A stretch of 64,000 nt of DNA from Tubulanus polymorphus (GCF_964204645.1 NC_134034.1:9729414-9793413); one strand, 5' to 3'. Positions 52,676-64,000 are shown, counted from the first letter of the stretch. Numbers and translations are program-made. Notes: generated by a model not told the origin, from the sequence alone.

Positions 52676-53040
52676 TACTGTACAATACATGAAAGTGCTG
52701 CAACAATGAGTTTTGTCTTTGTCTTGTTAATATTCCGATTTCAAAACCCCGGGGGCCAGATACGGAGTCAATTTCTCAATAGAGTTCGTAGTTACGTTCA
52801 GTAGAAATTGATTATCAATTTTCCATATCAGTATATAGATATTATGTAAATCCTGTTGGTCTATAACCTACGCCTGTCGCATTCAAATCGATACGTTTCC
52901 TAATGAGCAATTTTATATCGAACTACTCAAAATGTCTACAATTTTCGCAAATCGCAACGATGCGAGTGAATCCGACGGAACACCAGCTTTGCCAACAGAT
53001 GGCGCAATATAAATCGACTGCGAAGTCCAAATATCATCAA
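52676..53040. other. No gene seen
   Basis: Unique AT-rich sequence. Confidence 0.4.
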
Positions 53041-53054
53041 ACGGGCTTCAGAAA

Positions 53055-53222
53055 AGTGGAATCCTCTATTGCCGCAGTAGTTGATGTCCTGTGGCATGCT
53101 AGTGGCACCTGGTGGATCCTCACTTGCCACAAGCGGAATCCTCTATTGCCGCAGTAGTTGATGTCCTATGGCACACTAGTGGCACCTGGTGGATCCTCAC
53201 TTGCCACAAATGGAATCCTTAA
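53055..53222 (+). repeat. ~83 bp direct duplication (R3)
   Basis: Two units of GGAATCCTCTATTGCCGCAG, TAGTTGATGTCCT, TGGCACCTGGTGGATCCTCA, CTTGCCACAA. A third copy lies at 57627-57710. Confidence 0.85.
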
Positions 53223-53659
53223 CTCAACTGGTAACATCTAGTGTGCAGTGCCGAATAAATCTTCAAGCGCAGGAGACTGACTGGTGCAACTTTGATCGCC
53301 ACAGGCAGATCCTCGATACAAGGCCATCGTGTAGCTGCGCTGCTTCAAATAAAACAGTTAAAAAAGTTGCCGTCAAAATGGATCCATTGAACTGAATACC
53401 AACAACTGATATACAGCGGTTTTATCGATCTGATAATTATAACAGCACTCTGCTTTCCTTCATTCGTTCACTACTAACTGTTTCAATTTCACTTTTGATA
53501 ATCAGTTTTCAGTAGACGTTTAAGCGAAACAAGTTTCAGTTTCATACAAATGAACGGTAGAAATATCGAATACGACTTCAATTACAGAATGAACCAATAT
53601 CGTTGAGCCCATCGCCAGCCGGTTGTAAGAGGTATATTCGTCTATGCCTGCCAATAAGG

Positions 53660-54240
53660 CAAACCTGAATGCCCTGATTGCCGGCCAGTAAGCCCAACAT
53701 GTGGCCTTCCCTGAATGTCGGCCAGTAAGCCCAACATGTGGCCTTCCCTGTATGTCGGCCAGTAAGCCCAACATGTGGCCTTCTCTGAATGCCGCCCAGT
53801 AAGCCCAACATGTGGCCTTCCCTGTATGTCGGCCAGTAAGCCCAACATGTGGCCTTCCCTGAATGTCGGCCAGTAAGCCCAACATGTGGCCTTCCTTGAA
53901 TGTCGGCCAGTAAGCCCAACATGTGGCCTTCCCTGAATGCCGGCCAGTGGGGCCATCGGGTGACCTTTCCTGAATGCTGGCCAATGAGGGCATCAGGTGG
54001 CCTTCCCTGAATGCCAGCCAATGGGGCCATCAGGTGACCTTTCCTGAATGCTGGCCAATGAGGCCATCAGGTGACCTTTCCTGAATGCTGGCCAATGAGG
54101 CCATCAGGTGGCCTTCCCTAAATGCCAGCCAATGGGGGCCATCAGGTGGCCTTCCGTGAATGCTGGCCAATGAGGCCATCAGGTGGCCTTCCCTGAATGG
54201 CAACCAGTGAGCCCAGCAATGTGGCCTTGCCTGCACGCAG
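53660..54240 (-). repeat. 37 bp tandem array with two subfamilies
   Basis: First half: GGCCTTCCCTGAATGTCGGC, CAGTAAGCCCAACATGT. Second half: CTTTCCTGAATGCTGGCCAA, TGAGGCCATCAGGTGAC. About 15 units; the switch is near 53940. All minus frames stay open because 3 x 37 = 111. Confidence 0.93.
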
Positions 54241-55100
54241 AATACTCGCCAATTAGGGCCACGTGGTGGTCCCCTATTTATCGGAATAAATCTAAACAAA
54301 ATAGGTCTACATTTATCAGACACAGAGGTATATGAAGCCCCCTAATACAATGTAAAAAAAAACTAAAATCGAACTAGTGACAACTGCTGTTCGTGGAACT
54401 AGTGGCAACTGCTGCTGCTGGTTTTTTTTATCCCACAGTATTTTCTAATCAGACAAGGAAATACACATTGTATATCATTATTGAAACGTTACTTCCTGAC
54501 ATGTGACAATATCGCCGGGGCAAGTTTTTCAACGCATCTCGCTGCATGTACGGCAAGCAACTACGCCGACACGTGTTCGATTCCCGGGAAGAAACCGAAA
54601 TGAACTGATCCATAAGATAAGATAGTTATTTCACTCCAACCATAAGAATGGCACGTTGAGGCAAGATTGAATACAAAATATGAAATATAAAGATTTACAA
54701 AACATGAACAGAATTATGTACATATATAAATACAGACAAAACCAAAATAGGAAAATGATCAGCCAGACAGCTGCTGCGACGTCTAGACTCGGAATATCCA
54801 AGTGGATTCGATTTGCCCGGTGCATTACTTGTGACCAATCGCAGAAGTAGACAGGAGCGGATCTAGCTTTTTGGAATATGGGGCGCACGCACTATACCTA
54901 CTTGAGTCGTTACTTACATATATGAGGGCAGGGGTCTGGGTATTCTATACTTAAGCCAGGAATCCTGAAATCTACATTTTCAAGGAAAAGCTACAAATTG
55001 TATTCGAGCAGATGCCATTCGTGGACGATGACAATAATTTGAGTGTTTTCGAGGCTTCTGCGATACTCAAGGCCTCAAATCGACCCATTCCCATTTTGCA
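54241..55100. other. No gene supported
   Basis: CGTGTTCGATTCCCGGGA near 54572 is a B-box-like relic. ACAGGAGCGGATCTAGCTTT near 54852 resembles the hAT-like end at 31008. Otherwise unique. Confidence 0.35.
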
Positions 55101-55104
55101 AGCG

Positions 55105-55370
55105 GTATGGGGGCGCGAGTGGTTAGAGCGTTCGACTGTGGGAAGCCAGGTCGCGGGTTCGAACCCCGTACATTACCGTTTTTTCTTCGGGCAGGAAACT
55201 TATCCTCATCGCCTCTCTCCACCGAGGAGCAAATGGGTACCTAGCCTGATAGATGACTCCTGAGCGCCTAGCAGCTGATCGGCTGGTGGTAATAATACCA
55301 AATTTGTAGCGCGTTTGGTTGAGTAGCTGCACTATATAAATGACAATTATCATTATCAATATCACTATTT
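55105..55370 (+). mobile_element. tRNA-derived SINE
   Basis: Head: GCGCGAGTGGTTAGAGCG (A box) and GCGGGTTCGAACCCCGTAC (B box) at tRNA spacing. Body: CATCGCCTCTCTCCACCGAG, then CAAATGGGTACC, a block I associate with a widespread metazoan SINE central domain (from memory, not checked). Tail: GTAGCGCGTTTGG, TGCACTATATAAATGACAAT and ATT-rich sequence. Complete-looking and plus-oriented. Confidence 0.8.
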
Positions 55371-55712
55371 CAAAACAGCCCGCGTTTGCTGGTCGTGTGG
55401 TCTGAGATAAAAGGGTTAATATCGCGCAGACGCAGTTTTTGCTGAAATCAATCCAGACGCGATGCATGACGGTATTCTCCCTCTCTCTCTCTCTCCAGCT
55501 CTCTCTCTCCGCATTCATAGCTGTGAAATTCGTCTCATTATTGAATAAGCTCGACACATTTCGCCGATATTTGAAGAGGCTCGTGTTACGTTGACGACAG
55601 ACGGACCTCGCCGTCTGGATCGGCTGATAACCTCGACCACCACGGCCCGAATATATCCATATATCCGTGAATACAAGACTCATCGATATCTCTGATTAGT
55701 GGTAGTTCTCAC
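55371..55712. other. No gene supported
   Basis: Contains a CT dinucleotide run (55478-55508). The long minus frame 55123-55683 overlaps the SINE and is not protein-like. Confidence 0.4.
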
Positions 55713-55714
55713 CG

Positions 55715-55739
55715 AGATAATTAATAATAAATAATAATA

Positions 55740-55790
<51 letters not shown>

Positions 55791-55855
55791 TTATTTTCTC
55801 ATATAACGCGCTCTTACAAAGTGTAATCAGTGCACTTTACATCGGTATAAAATAA
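55715..55855 (-). mobile_element. Reversed SINE 3' end with (AAT)n tail
   Basis: AAT triplets to about 55790, then TTTATTTTCTCATATAACGC, GCTCTTACAAAG, GCACTTTACATCGG; the reverse complement matches SINE tail sequence (GCGCGTTATATGAGAAAATA). Confidence 0.55.
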
Positions 55856-57425
55856 ATATGAGCTGATAAAATTGTAATCTAAAACGCTTGGAGAAGAAAT
55901 TTTTTAAGTTAAATTTTTCAGGTGACTAAGATTAGTATAATAGTTCATATAAATAGTTCAATAGTTCATTTGTTTATTCGATAACCGCCTAATTTGTTAG
56001 GAAAAAAAATCCCGGCCAAAACACTGTACCGATTAAGGCATAGTTTACCGAATTTCTCTTAATCGAAGTAGTTTTGGAGGAGTTTAACGCGTTTTGTTCG
56101 AATAAAAGGAGCGTCAAGCAGCGAATTGAAAGTATTTTCAATTTAGAGGTTTTCTTTTAAACGAATCGACCAGTCGTATAGGGACGCGTCACTCGCTACG
56201 AGAATAAAGCAACGACTCCTCGAACACTTCGTCAGTTGTAGTGTTATCGCGCAAATAATATCTCAAAAGGTTTTCGTATGAATCAGCGCGGGAAGCCTGT
56301 AGGCTTTCACCGAGCCCTAAACAAACTGCGTACTTGTTGTACTTTAACGCATTTTTATCGAGCTGACAGTTTTTTTTCGATCTCTTTCCCGGACACGTTC
56401 TTTCACACGCAGGGATTTTCAAATGAAAAAAAGTAATCGCATGAAAAGTACGAGAGTCGAGTGCAAGCGAACAGACATGGGGGAGATCTAGAGGAAGAGA
56501 TAAGTGATAGAAGAAATGAGGAGGGCGCGCAAAGATTGCGAGGGAGTGGGAGAGAGTGGGAGGGATAGAAAGAAGGAGCCCGGGAAAAGGGAGATGTTCA
56601 TAGTTCGTTTTCACAAGTGGCTCAAGAAAATTCAGACTCCCCTAAAACGATGCTGGGCGACACGTGAATAACTCTAATAGTATTATCATCAGTAGCTCAG
56701 GTCAACTTACGACCCGATCAGATCATCCGATCAGAATGATCTGCAATTTTTTCATCGGGAACCATTTCGACATGACTTTACTTACGACCACAAGGGATTG
56801 ATCGCAGACCCATCGTAAGTGAAATCACGAGGATAGAACAAGTTCTATTTCCTATGACCAGGACAGAACGTCAGATCGCCAATCAGCGACGCGTATTGCG
56901 TCGCATACCTTAACTTTTAAACTCAGCGATGATCGAGTAAAGGTCAACTTATTAGAGTGAACTTAAGATCACGAGACCAACGAAAGTTGGCGGGTCGAGA
57001 TGGTCGGGTCGAGATGGTCGGGTCGAGATGGTCGGGTCGAGATGGTCGGATCGAGATGGTCGAGTCGAGATGGTCGGGTCGAGCTGGTCGACCGTAGGTT
57101 GTACAGCCAATGATTCTTGGACTTAGTGATGAACGCTCAACTGGGCCCATCAGGGCTCATGTAAAAACAGGTCCATAAAACACGCCCCGTATAGTAACAA
57201 ATACAAGACACCTCGAAAAAAACTTCCTAATTTACATGAAATAACCTTGAATCAGTACCGACTTACCCGGCATATAAAAAAAAATGTGCGTAGTCTGAAT
57301 CGAGGACATGTCATAGAAACAATTCATTTTTTTCTTTTTCCGCAATCCTTTGAATTCAGTTGAGTAAGTAGCACTCGACGACGACGAAGTTATTGGCAAT
57401 TTATTTCGATGCCAGTTACGCTGGA
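55856..57425. other. Long stretch without a supported gene
   Basis: Includes an (AGATGGTCGGGTCG)n short array at 56995-57090 (14-15 bp unit, about six copies), and GGTCAACTTACGACC/GGTCAACTTATTAGAG blocks at 56700 and 56942 that may be ends of a decayed element. No domains seen. Confidence 0.4.
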
Positions 57426-57435
57426 ATACATGAGA

Positions 57436-57626
57436 TCAGAGAGAGAGGGGAGAGGGGAGAGGGGAGAGGGGAGGGGAGAGGGAGGGGAGAGGGAGGGGAG
57501 AGGGAGGGATAGGGAGGGATAGGGAGGGAGGGAGAGATAGGGAGGGAGGGAGGGAGGGAGAGATAGGGAGGGAGGGAGGGAGGGAGGGAGGGAGGGAGGG
57601 AGGGAGGGAGGGAGGGAGGGAGAGGG
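57436..57626 (+). repeat. GGGA/GA polypurine array
   Basis: About 190 bases of GAGGGGAGAGG passing into a GGGA tetranucleotide run; polypyrimidine on the other strand. Confidence 0.93.
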
Positions 57627-57712
57627 TCCTCTATTGCCGCAGTAGATGATGTCCTACTGCACAATAGCGACACCTGGCGGAGCCTCACTTGCCACCAGTG
57701 AAATCCTCTCTT
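57627..57712 (+). repeat. R3 repeat, third copy
   Basis: GTCCTCTATTGCCGCAGTAG, CGACACCTGGCGGAGCCTCA, CTTGCCACCA, directly abutting the polypurine run. Confidence 0.75.
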
Positions 57713-57992
57713 TTGAAATCGAAACTTTGTTTCAACCATGGACGTATAGACTAGAACGTCCATGTTTCAACGCACCACCGGACTGGCAAGTCACCTTATA
57801 TATAACAATACAAAATCTACCAGATTGTGTAACAATAGTCGATACACAATACACGGGCATTTTTTCAGTGAATCCATTATCATCGACTAACTGTGATAAG
57901 GTATAAAAACATATATAAAAACCATGTATAACAGGGTTATCGGGTTATCTATTTAAACAGCTGGTTTAACACATCTACTGGTTTGCCATTCC

Positions 57993-58112
<120 letters not shown>

Positions 58113-58516
58113 ACTACTACAATGCACTTAACTTAAGAATGATTTGAATATTGCATTTGTTAGTAATTTTTAACCTGCCATATTGATCCGCATATAGATC
58201 GGCTGACACAATAGCCGTCGTCATCGAGTTCAAGCTAGCGCCAGTTAGTGCTTTCTAGAGACGTGTACCTCAAACGGACCAAAGCATCGGACCATCGCTG
58301 GTCCGACAGGACATAACACCGCTATCTCAATAGGCGATAAAACGAAGTTATACATATAGGGCCTACGAAAAGACGGTCAGTCCTAAAATTTATAACAAAT
58401 CGGATTGGCCTTTTCGGTCAGTCCTAATCGGACCAATTTAAAACGGACAATTCGTTAGTGCGGCCGTCGAGTTCTAAATCGGACTAAATATAGAACGTTT
58501 TGAATTATATTGCAGC

Positions 58517-58828
58517 TAATGATAAGCAATTACAGGAACAACCCTCTGAGTCTAAACGTTTAAGTACTCTCCGTTTAAAAGCGCCACTACACCCATGCAG
58601 TTATCGTTCTAAGAATATCGCCAGAGAATTTCGAGAATCTCGAAAACCAAGGTTTCACGATATCACATTTCCCGTCAACGGCGACGATCAACTGATAACG
58701 GAACCCGAACGGAATTATAACCCGGTGATTTAAGAGTTTCTATGGAAACAATGGGATTTATTAGATGACGCGATGAACAGCGCCGCTGGTATGGAATTTC
58801 CGTTAACGCCGAACAGAATGCGGAAGGT
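58517..58828 (+). pseudogene. Candidate exon with in-frame stop, unrecognised
   Basis: After ATTGCAG a frame runs NDKQLQEQPSESKRLSTLRL and on to PRFHDITFPVNGDDQL..NYNPVI, stops at TAA (58731-58733), and continues in the same frame as EFLWKQWDLLDDAMNSAAGM, EFPLTPNRMRK up to a donor-like AAG|GTACGC. Both halves look like protein, so this may be an exon with a nonsense mutation, or chance. I know no family for it. Confidence 0.25.
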
Positions 58829-58924
58829 ACGCATTACACGCGCTAAATTTGTCAGTCGTTGAGACGGGGAGTTTCAGACGGAGTTGTTTGACAAAAACTC
58901 AATGAAGTTTTCTGACTTGTTTAC

Positions 58925-59915
58925 TCGGTCTACTGGAAATGTATATGAACTAGCGTTAGAATTTTACCGGTCTCAGCTTTACCGCAGTAAGAGACAGAGT
59001 CTACTGTATTTCACAAACTCTTACTCAGTATTTGACACAAACTCGGGGTAGAATTTTACCGGTCTCAGCTTTACCGCAGTAAGAGACAGAGTCTACTGTA
59101 TTTCACAAACTCTTACTCAGTATTTGACACCATCTCGGGGTAGAATTTTACCAGTCTCAACTTTACCGCAGTAAAAGACAGAGTCTACTGTATTTCACAA
59201 ACTCTTACTCAGTATTTGACACAAACTAGGGTTAGAATTTTATCGGTCTCAACTTTACCGCAGTAAGAGACAGAGTCTACTGTATTTCACAAACTCTTAC
59301 TCAGTATTTGACACAAACTCGGGGTAGAATTTTACCAGTCTCAATTTTACCGCAGTAAGAGACAGCGTCTACTGTATTTCACAAACTCTTACTCAGTATT
59401 TGACACCAACTCGGGGTGGAATTTTACCGGTCTCAACTTTACCGCAGTAAAAGACAGAGTCTACTGTATTTCACAAACTCTTACTCAGTATTTGACACAA
59501 ACTCGGGGTAGAATTTTACCGGCCTCAACTTTACCGCAGTAAGAGACAGAGTCTACTGTATTTCACAAACTCTTACTCAGTATTTGACACAAACTCGGGG
59601 TAGAATTTTACCGGTCTCAATTTTACCGCAGTAAGAGACAGAGTCTACTGTATTTCACAAACTCTTACTCAGTATTTGACACAAACTCGGGGTAGAATTT
59701 TACCAGTCTCAATTTTACCGCAGTAAGAGACAGAGTCTACTGTATTTCGCAAACTCTTACTCAGTATTTGACACCAACTCGGGGTGGAATTTTACCGGTC
59801 TCAACTTTACCGCAGTAAAAGACAGAGTCTACTGTATTTCACAAACTCTTACTCAGTATTTGACACAAACTCGGGGTAGAATTTTACCGGCCTCAACTTT
59901 ATCGCAGTAAGAGGC
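58925..59915 (+). repeat. 92 bp tandem array
   Basis: About ten and a half units of GGGTAGAATTTTACCGGTCT, CAACTTTACCGCAGTAAGAG, ACAGAGTCTACTGTATTTCA, CAAACTCTTACTCAGTATTT, GACACAAACTC. The units differ at few positions; AAAGACAG and CACCAACTC variants recur in the same order, hinting at a multi-unit higher-order period. Confidence 0.95.
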
Positions 59916-59918
59916 AGA

Positions 59919-60212
59919 ATATTAGACGACATCTCCGTTATTATCGAGGAATCTCATCAGACCGAAGAGGCGAGAAGAATCTTACCAAAAAAACGCGAAC
60001 GACAACACAACGTTGAGCTTCGCAGGCGCCACCCACGATATATTCGACGCATGCAGCTGCGAGGTGTGACGTGCAGGAAATGTCTCTCTTCACCCGGCGA
60101 GGGAAAGAAGTTACAGGCATGCGCGACGGCGGCGTTATATTACCTGGGAAATCGAACAGATGCGAATGAGACGAGATGCTCAGTAATGATATACATGGCG
60201 CATTTCTTATAG
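59919..60212 (+). CDS. Candidate exon or chance open frame, unrecognised
   Basis: Right after the last array unit (GAGGCAG) a frame ILDDISVIIEESHQTEEARR..LRRRHPRYIRRMQLR is open for about 97 codons to TAG, with a donor-like CGAG|GTGTGA inside. The minus strand is also open here. No domain is recognised and the phase does not join the 58517-58828 candidate cleanly. Confidence 0.2.
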   Translation: MLDDISVIIEESHQTEEARRILPKKRERQHNVELRRRHPRYIRRMQLRGVTCRKCLSSPGEGKKLQACATAALYYLGNRTDANETRCSVMIYMAHFL

Positions 60213-60229
60213 AAAGGTCGCACAAAAAA

Positions 60230-60590
60230 CGCCCAACGATTTTTAACGGGACCAGCTCGTGAAAAACTAATTCGTCGAAGTTCGCGAAACTTTTTTTTTT
60301 TTAAATTTTCCTCGCGCTTAGGAAGAAACGAGTTGTCCTAAATTCGTCCCGATTGAAGATCAGTGATAAGTCTAGAACCCGCTGCATACAAAATCTCAAA
60401 TCCAATTTTGTGTATCGAAACCGAAAATCTAAAATATGACGCAACGCTGACTAGAGATCGTTGTCACGTATGAGGAATTTACTAAAACCGAGGGTCGTAC
60501 ATGGAAATGAACTAGGTAAATTCCTGAGTAGATACGTAATTAGTAGTTTGCAAGGCATTTGTTCGAAGTAATTTACATACTCACGGAGCA
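60230..60590. other. No gene seen
   Basis: Unique sequence with a poly(T) run near 60291. Confidence 0.4.
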
Positions 60591-60599
60591 TCTCAACAT

Positions 60600-61010
60600 C
60601 TCTATAACTTGAACTTGAACTTTAATTTTATTGCTCCATATAATATACAAGTTACATAGGAAATGACATGCAATAAAATATTAACATCAAAACACAGGAA
60701 AAACAGTAGAAAAGTGGACATACATTTACGATGGATAACATAGGAATAGAGAATATTAATTCTATATTAGGATTATAATAATATTAATCATAATATTAAT
60801 TCTATATTAGGATTCTAATATTAGGATTTCTCTATAGTTACTTCAATCGGAATAACGCGCCGCAGAAGTGGGTGGGTGGTCGACGGTTTTGGCGTTTGAA
60901 GGCCGTTCACGGGCTGGGCGCGATCGTTGAAGACCGAACTATCGATCATAGCTACTGAGAATTCCAACCTGCTCTCAAGTAACAGGCGCTGTTTAGATAT
61001 GAGCATTTGA
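60600..61010 (-). mobile_element. 3' end of a non-LTR retrotransposon, minus strand
   Basis: Minus strand: an open frame (about 61006-60821, ..TPKPSTTHPLLRRVIPIEVT) is followed by AT-rich sequence and ends GGAGCAATAAAATTAAAGTT, CAAGTTCAAGTT, a typical LINE-type tail. The frame itself is not identified as a reverse-transcriptase segment. Confidence 0.4.
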
Positions 61011-62200
61011 CAGTAACCCGAGCTGTAGATTTAATCGCCTATTTTCCAGATGATGTTGGTATTTCAGATTTATTCTATTCTTATCGTTTTTATCTTGCTT
61101 TTATAAAGTCTATTAGAGTTTAATTTTTCGATCCATATTTTCTATTAAATGTCGCGATCAAAACGTCAGAAGAACTTATCTCTGCGTGTCGTCTCTCGTT
61201 AGTTCCAACTTTAGGGCATGTTTCTAATCAAAGGGCGGGGTGGGGTAACAAACAATTAGACAGTTAATCCCGATTGAAATTTTGAGGCGCTCCCTCGGAA
61301 AGAGGGAGATTAGCCATTAGCTGAATGACATGTAAATCGGTACCAAAAATTCTGTAAACGCGACTGACGACTATCCGACTATTGTCCATAATAAATATCC
61401 CCCAGGTAAAAACATGATATCCTTACGTTGTTCCACTGACTGTTAATTAATGTATCAATAATATAAATTCATTGACCTGAAGATTGTATCTACTTACACT
61501 CCATTCAAAAGGAGGGGGATTTTTACCTACTTAGAAGAATTGCAGAATTTTACGTAGGGGATTTTTACCAAGGGGATTTTTACTGCTAACCTGCAAGTGT
61601 GGTAGGATATACACACCAAATTATAGGAAACTTTTTTTCGAAAAACTCTCAAAAATTCACGCAGTTTCGAGTGGCTAGTAAGAATAGTAAGAAGAATTTC
61701 TCATAAGACTTCCGCGGAGATTCGGGGCGCGTAAGAAAATGATTCTTCAACACTTTGCTCAATCTGGCGATATTCATCAAACAAGAAAATTAATTTTAGA
61801 AAATTATTTGACGCCTGGGAAAAAAATGTAGAATTTCTGGGCTAAGCTAATGTGGAATTGCAAATTTGAAATCGAAGTTTTAAGAAATTTGGGGAATGAT
61901 GAGATTTGGCGATTGGGTAGATGATACAGGTCTTCGACTCTAGTAGTGGTTTAAATTTTTTTATTGAAAATTCTCAATAATTGATCGCGAACTTGCGACC
62001 GACTTCATTTACTTATGCCTCTAAGCTGGTCTGCAACTTCATTGCCTCCATGGATGAAGAAAGAGCTCTTCTGATGTCTGCTTCATTATGACTTCGAGCA
62101 TATCGTGTGGCCTAGCCAGCCGGCCCGGTCCCCGGGCCCGGGCCACGCGTTTGGCTGTCACTCGATTTCCTAGAGTCTTGAGTCTGGGTGGGTTGAAGTA
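61011..62200. other. No gene seen
   Basis: AT-rich; a GGGGATTTTTAC motif recurs three times near 61514-61580. GGCCCGGTCCCCGGGCCCGG near 62126 is a GC palindrome. Confidence 0.4.
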
Positions 62201-62362
62201 GACATTGTCATTTAAAATAACATGCTTATGTTGTTCTGTATGAATTACCCGTGTGTCATGTATGTTGTATTAATTTATTTTAAAATTTGTATTTATTGAA
62301 TTTGGGAATTTTATCCCGGAATTTCAATGTAATAAGGATCAATAAAGAATTGAATTGAATTG
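62200..62362 (+). mobile_element. Probable LINE 3' tail
   Basis: TATTTATTGAATTTGGGAAT, then GGATCAATAAAGAATTGAATTGAATTG: an AATAAA followed by a short repeated tail, as at the 3' ends of CR1/L2-like elements. Coding part not recognised. Confidence 0.4.
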
Positions 62363-63050
62363 TCACCTAATACACATGCCATCAGAGGACACGGAGCCAT
62401 ATATGACAGCTATGCTATTATAAATTGCTAATCTCATGAAACTTGCATACTCCTAATATCAAACATATTTTCACAAACGATTGAATATTGAAATTATATG
62501 TTTACACATTTTCATATTAACCGCTTGTAGCCACTGATGAAATTTACGCCGGCCCTACACACATCGTAGATAGCTTCGTCATTCCACCGGCATGCCCACG
62601 TCAGGGTCTGACTTTTATATCGGACTTCCGCATCGTGTATACATCCGCCATTTAACCGAATAATCCGATTTACTTATCATTTCTATTTATGCCTGCCGCT
62701 TCTGATATAATCATACATCCTTTACTATTACAATACGTCTTCTAATGATATTCAATGCAATATAACATTTCGACGTTCAAATATAGGTCATTATATAATC
62801 ACAGGAAGCCATTCTACATCTATGTCAATAATATTTTGCCAGATAGCTTGTTTTTGTACACATAAACCTGTGAAGTTTTGCACATCGATTTACGGCTGTC
62901 GTTTGTAAAATGACGCTGAATGGTTAGCATTGTTTAGGTTTCATAATGGTAACGTTTTATAAGGCGTCAAAAAAGGTATCAAATCATTTACTTAATATAG
63001 TGTATAATAATATCGGATCTCGATACTACAATTCCGCCTCATCTTTTGCA
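62363..63050. other. No gene seen
   Basis: AT-rich unique sequence. Confidence 0.4.
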
Positions 63051-63057
63051 TTATAAC

Positions 63058-63180
63058 TTCATTATAATTATAATCATTATTATTATTAGTATTATATTAT
63101 TACTATCACTATTATTATTATTATTTTTATTATTATCATAATTGTTATTATTATTAATATAATTATTATTAATACTATCA
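63058..63180. repeat. (ATT)n-rich degenerate microsatellite
   Basis: ATT/TTA triplets with many interruptions, about 120 bases. Confidence 0.85.
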
Positions 63181-63985
63181 TTACATTTTGTGTAATATGC
63201 TGTAATCTATGCGTTACTTTTGTGCTCCGCGCAATGTTATCATAACTTGTGGAGTGAATTAACTAAACTAAAACTGAACTGAAACAAATCGTACAATGAC
63301 CGGGCAACGACGTCTGCCCGTGAAAAAATTCGGCCTGTGCAATTTTTACTCGGCCAATTATCTCCACGAACGACTGAACAACTGCACTGGCCCGGTTAAC
63401 TGACACAATTGCCGATAAAAATATGGTATTTCGAATAATAACAAGCACATACTCACCGGTTTTTTATTTCGAACGCAAGATTATATAACATATATATTGT
63501 CTGTTGTTCGACCTCCAGACTTCTTTCTCAATAAGAGCCGCGTGTGGGATGAATCCAGTTTACGCCTGTTAAAATATAAAAACCTACAATCAACCAAACA
63601 GGTGACCGAATAAGTCCGATACGCGCCGCTCGGGATACAGTTAGACCTAAAACCAGTTCATTCGCGAATTTTCAACCTGAAAAATAATGCTCCATGCAAG
63701 AAAAGTGTAAATGGATGGTACTACCTCAATACATTTGATCTAGGCTCTAGGGTGCAAGCACATTTCGTAACATAAAGGTGGGTTAGGCTCTAGGACGGCC
63801 CATAAGCTTACATTTTAAGGTAGGGTCCAGGATTATAATCCACGTATGTTTATGGCAGCAGGGTAGGGTTCAAGGGCGCATTCGAAAAAAAATGCAAAAA
63901 ATTATTAGTATATAAAAGAAATCACTATCAGCGGCGTTCTTTCCAATGACGCTCTTATCCTTAAAACAATAACAATTGTTTCCCA
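63181..63985. other. No gene supported
   Basis: One unrecognised minus frame (63263-63448). A loose repeat of GGGTTAGGCTCTAGG/GTAGGGTCCAGG/GTAGGGTTCAAGG lies at 63745-63875. Confidence 0.4.
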
Positions 63986-64000
63986 TTAACCCTTTCAGTG
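63986..64000 (+). mobile_element. M4 MITE, left end cut by the window edge
   Basis: TTAACCCTTTCAGTG is the exact start of the M4 family. The element continues beyond the window. Confidence 0.7.

Noticed and set aside
53520-54030. 150-residue repeat proteins on the minus strand
   Set aside because: The 37 bp array is open in several frames at once, as expected from its period rather than from selection.
54849-54900. hAT transposon
   Set aside because: Only one terminus-like motif (CAGGAGCGGATC) is visible; no second end, target duplication or transposase.
55123-55172. A functional tRNA gene
   Set aside because: A and B boxes are good, but the sequence continues into a SINE body and tail, and I cannot pair a proper acceptor stem.
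57416-57763. 115-residue Pro/Ser/Leu-rich minus frame
   Set aside because: Translation of the GGGA polypurine array.

Overview
The window looks like intron-rich nuclear DNA from a lophotrochozoan animal, most likely a mollusc. It is AT-rich, spliced, and has exceptionally many tandem repeats and short inverted-repeat transposons. The phylum is an inference: it rests on the character of the repeats and on an NR1H (EcR/FXR-like) nuclear receptor of non-arthropod type. No species is claimed.

Two genes can be supported with confidence. (1) At 338-781 (+) lies a complete, uninterrupted 147-residue ubiquitin-conjugating enzyme of the UBE2D class. (2) On the minus strand between 23573 and 15022 lie six coding exons of an NR1H nuclear receptor. 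They give a short A/B region, a two-finger DNA-binding domain, a hinge, and a full ligand-binding domain ending in an AF-2 helix. All exon junctions have GT/AG sites in matching phase. Exon 5 carries a net one-base loss that breaks the frame near residue 307; the same exon is clearly receptor-coding on both sides of the break. A CpG-rich block at 40358-40680 ending in a strong minus-strand donor could be a non-coding first exon of this or another gene (inference). A few candidate exons (36252-36508, 58517-58828, 59919-60212) are weak.

The rest is repeats. 0-15 kb holds stem-loop repeats, tRNA-like fragments, several MITE families, simple repeats and a decayed 57-60 bp array. 15-24 kb is the receptor gene; four of its five introns carry tandem repeats starting shortly after the 5' splice site. 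Six copies (one more cut by the window end) of a ~290 bp MITE with TTAA target sites and CCCTTTCAGTGC ends lie at 19-24 kb, 49-51 kb and 64 kb. 24-36 kb is dominated by MITE-derived 47 bp arrays and a 280 bp direct duplication. 37-43 kb holds a dimeric higher-order satellite (38.0-39.4 kb), a 22 bp array and a 66 bp array. 43-60 kb has a foldback element, an internally expanded MITE, 39 bp, 60 bp, 37 bp and 92 bp arrays, a tRNA-derived SINE and a long CTGT microsatellite. 60-64 kb holds LINE tails and little else.

The two genes have no evident functional link. The biology that stands out is repeat evolution: short transposons and tRNA-like fragments repeatedly converted into tandem arrays, some of them pressed against splice donors.
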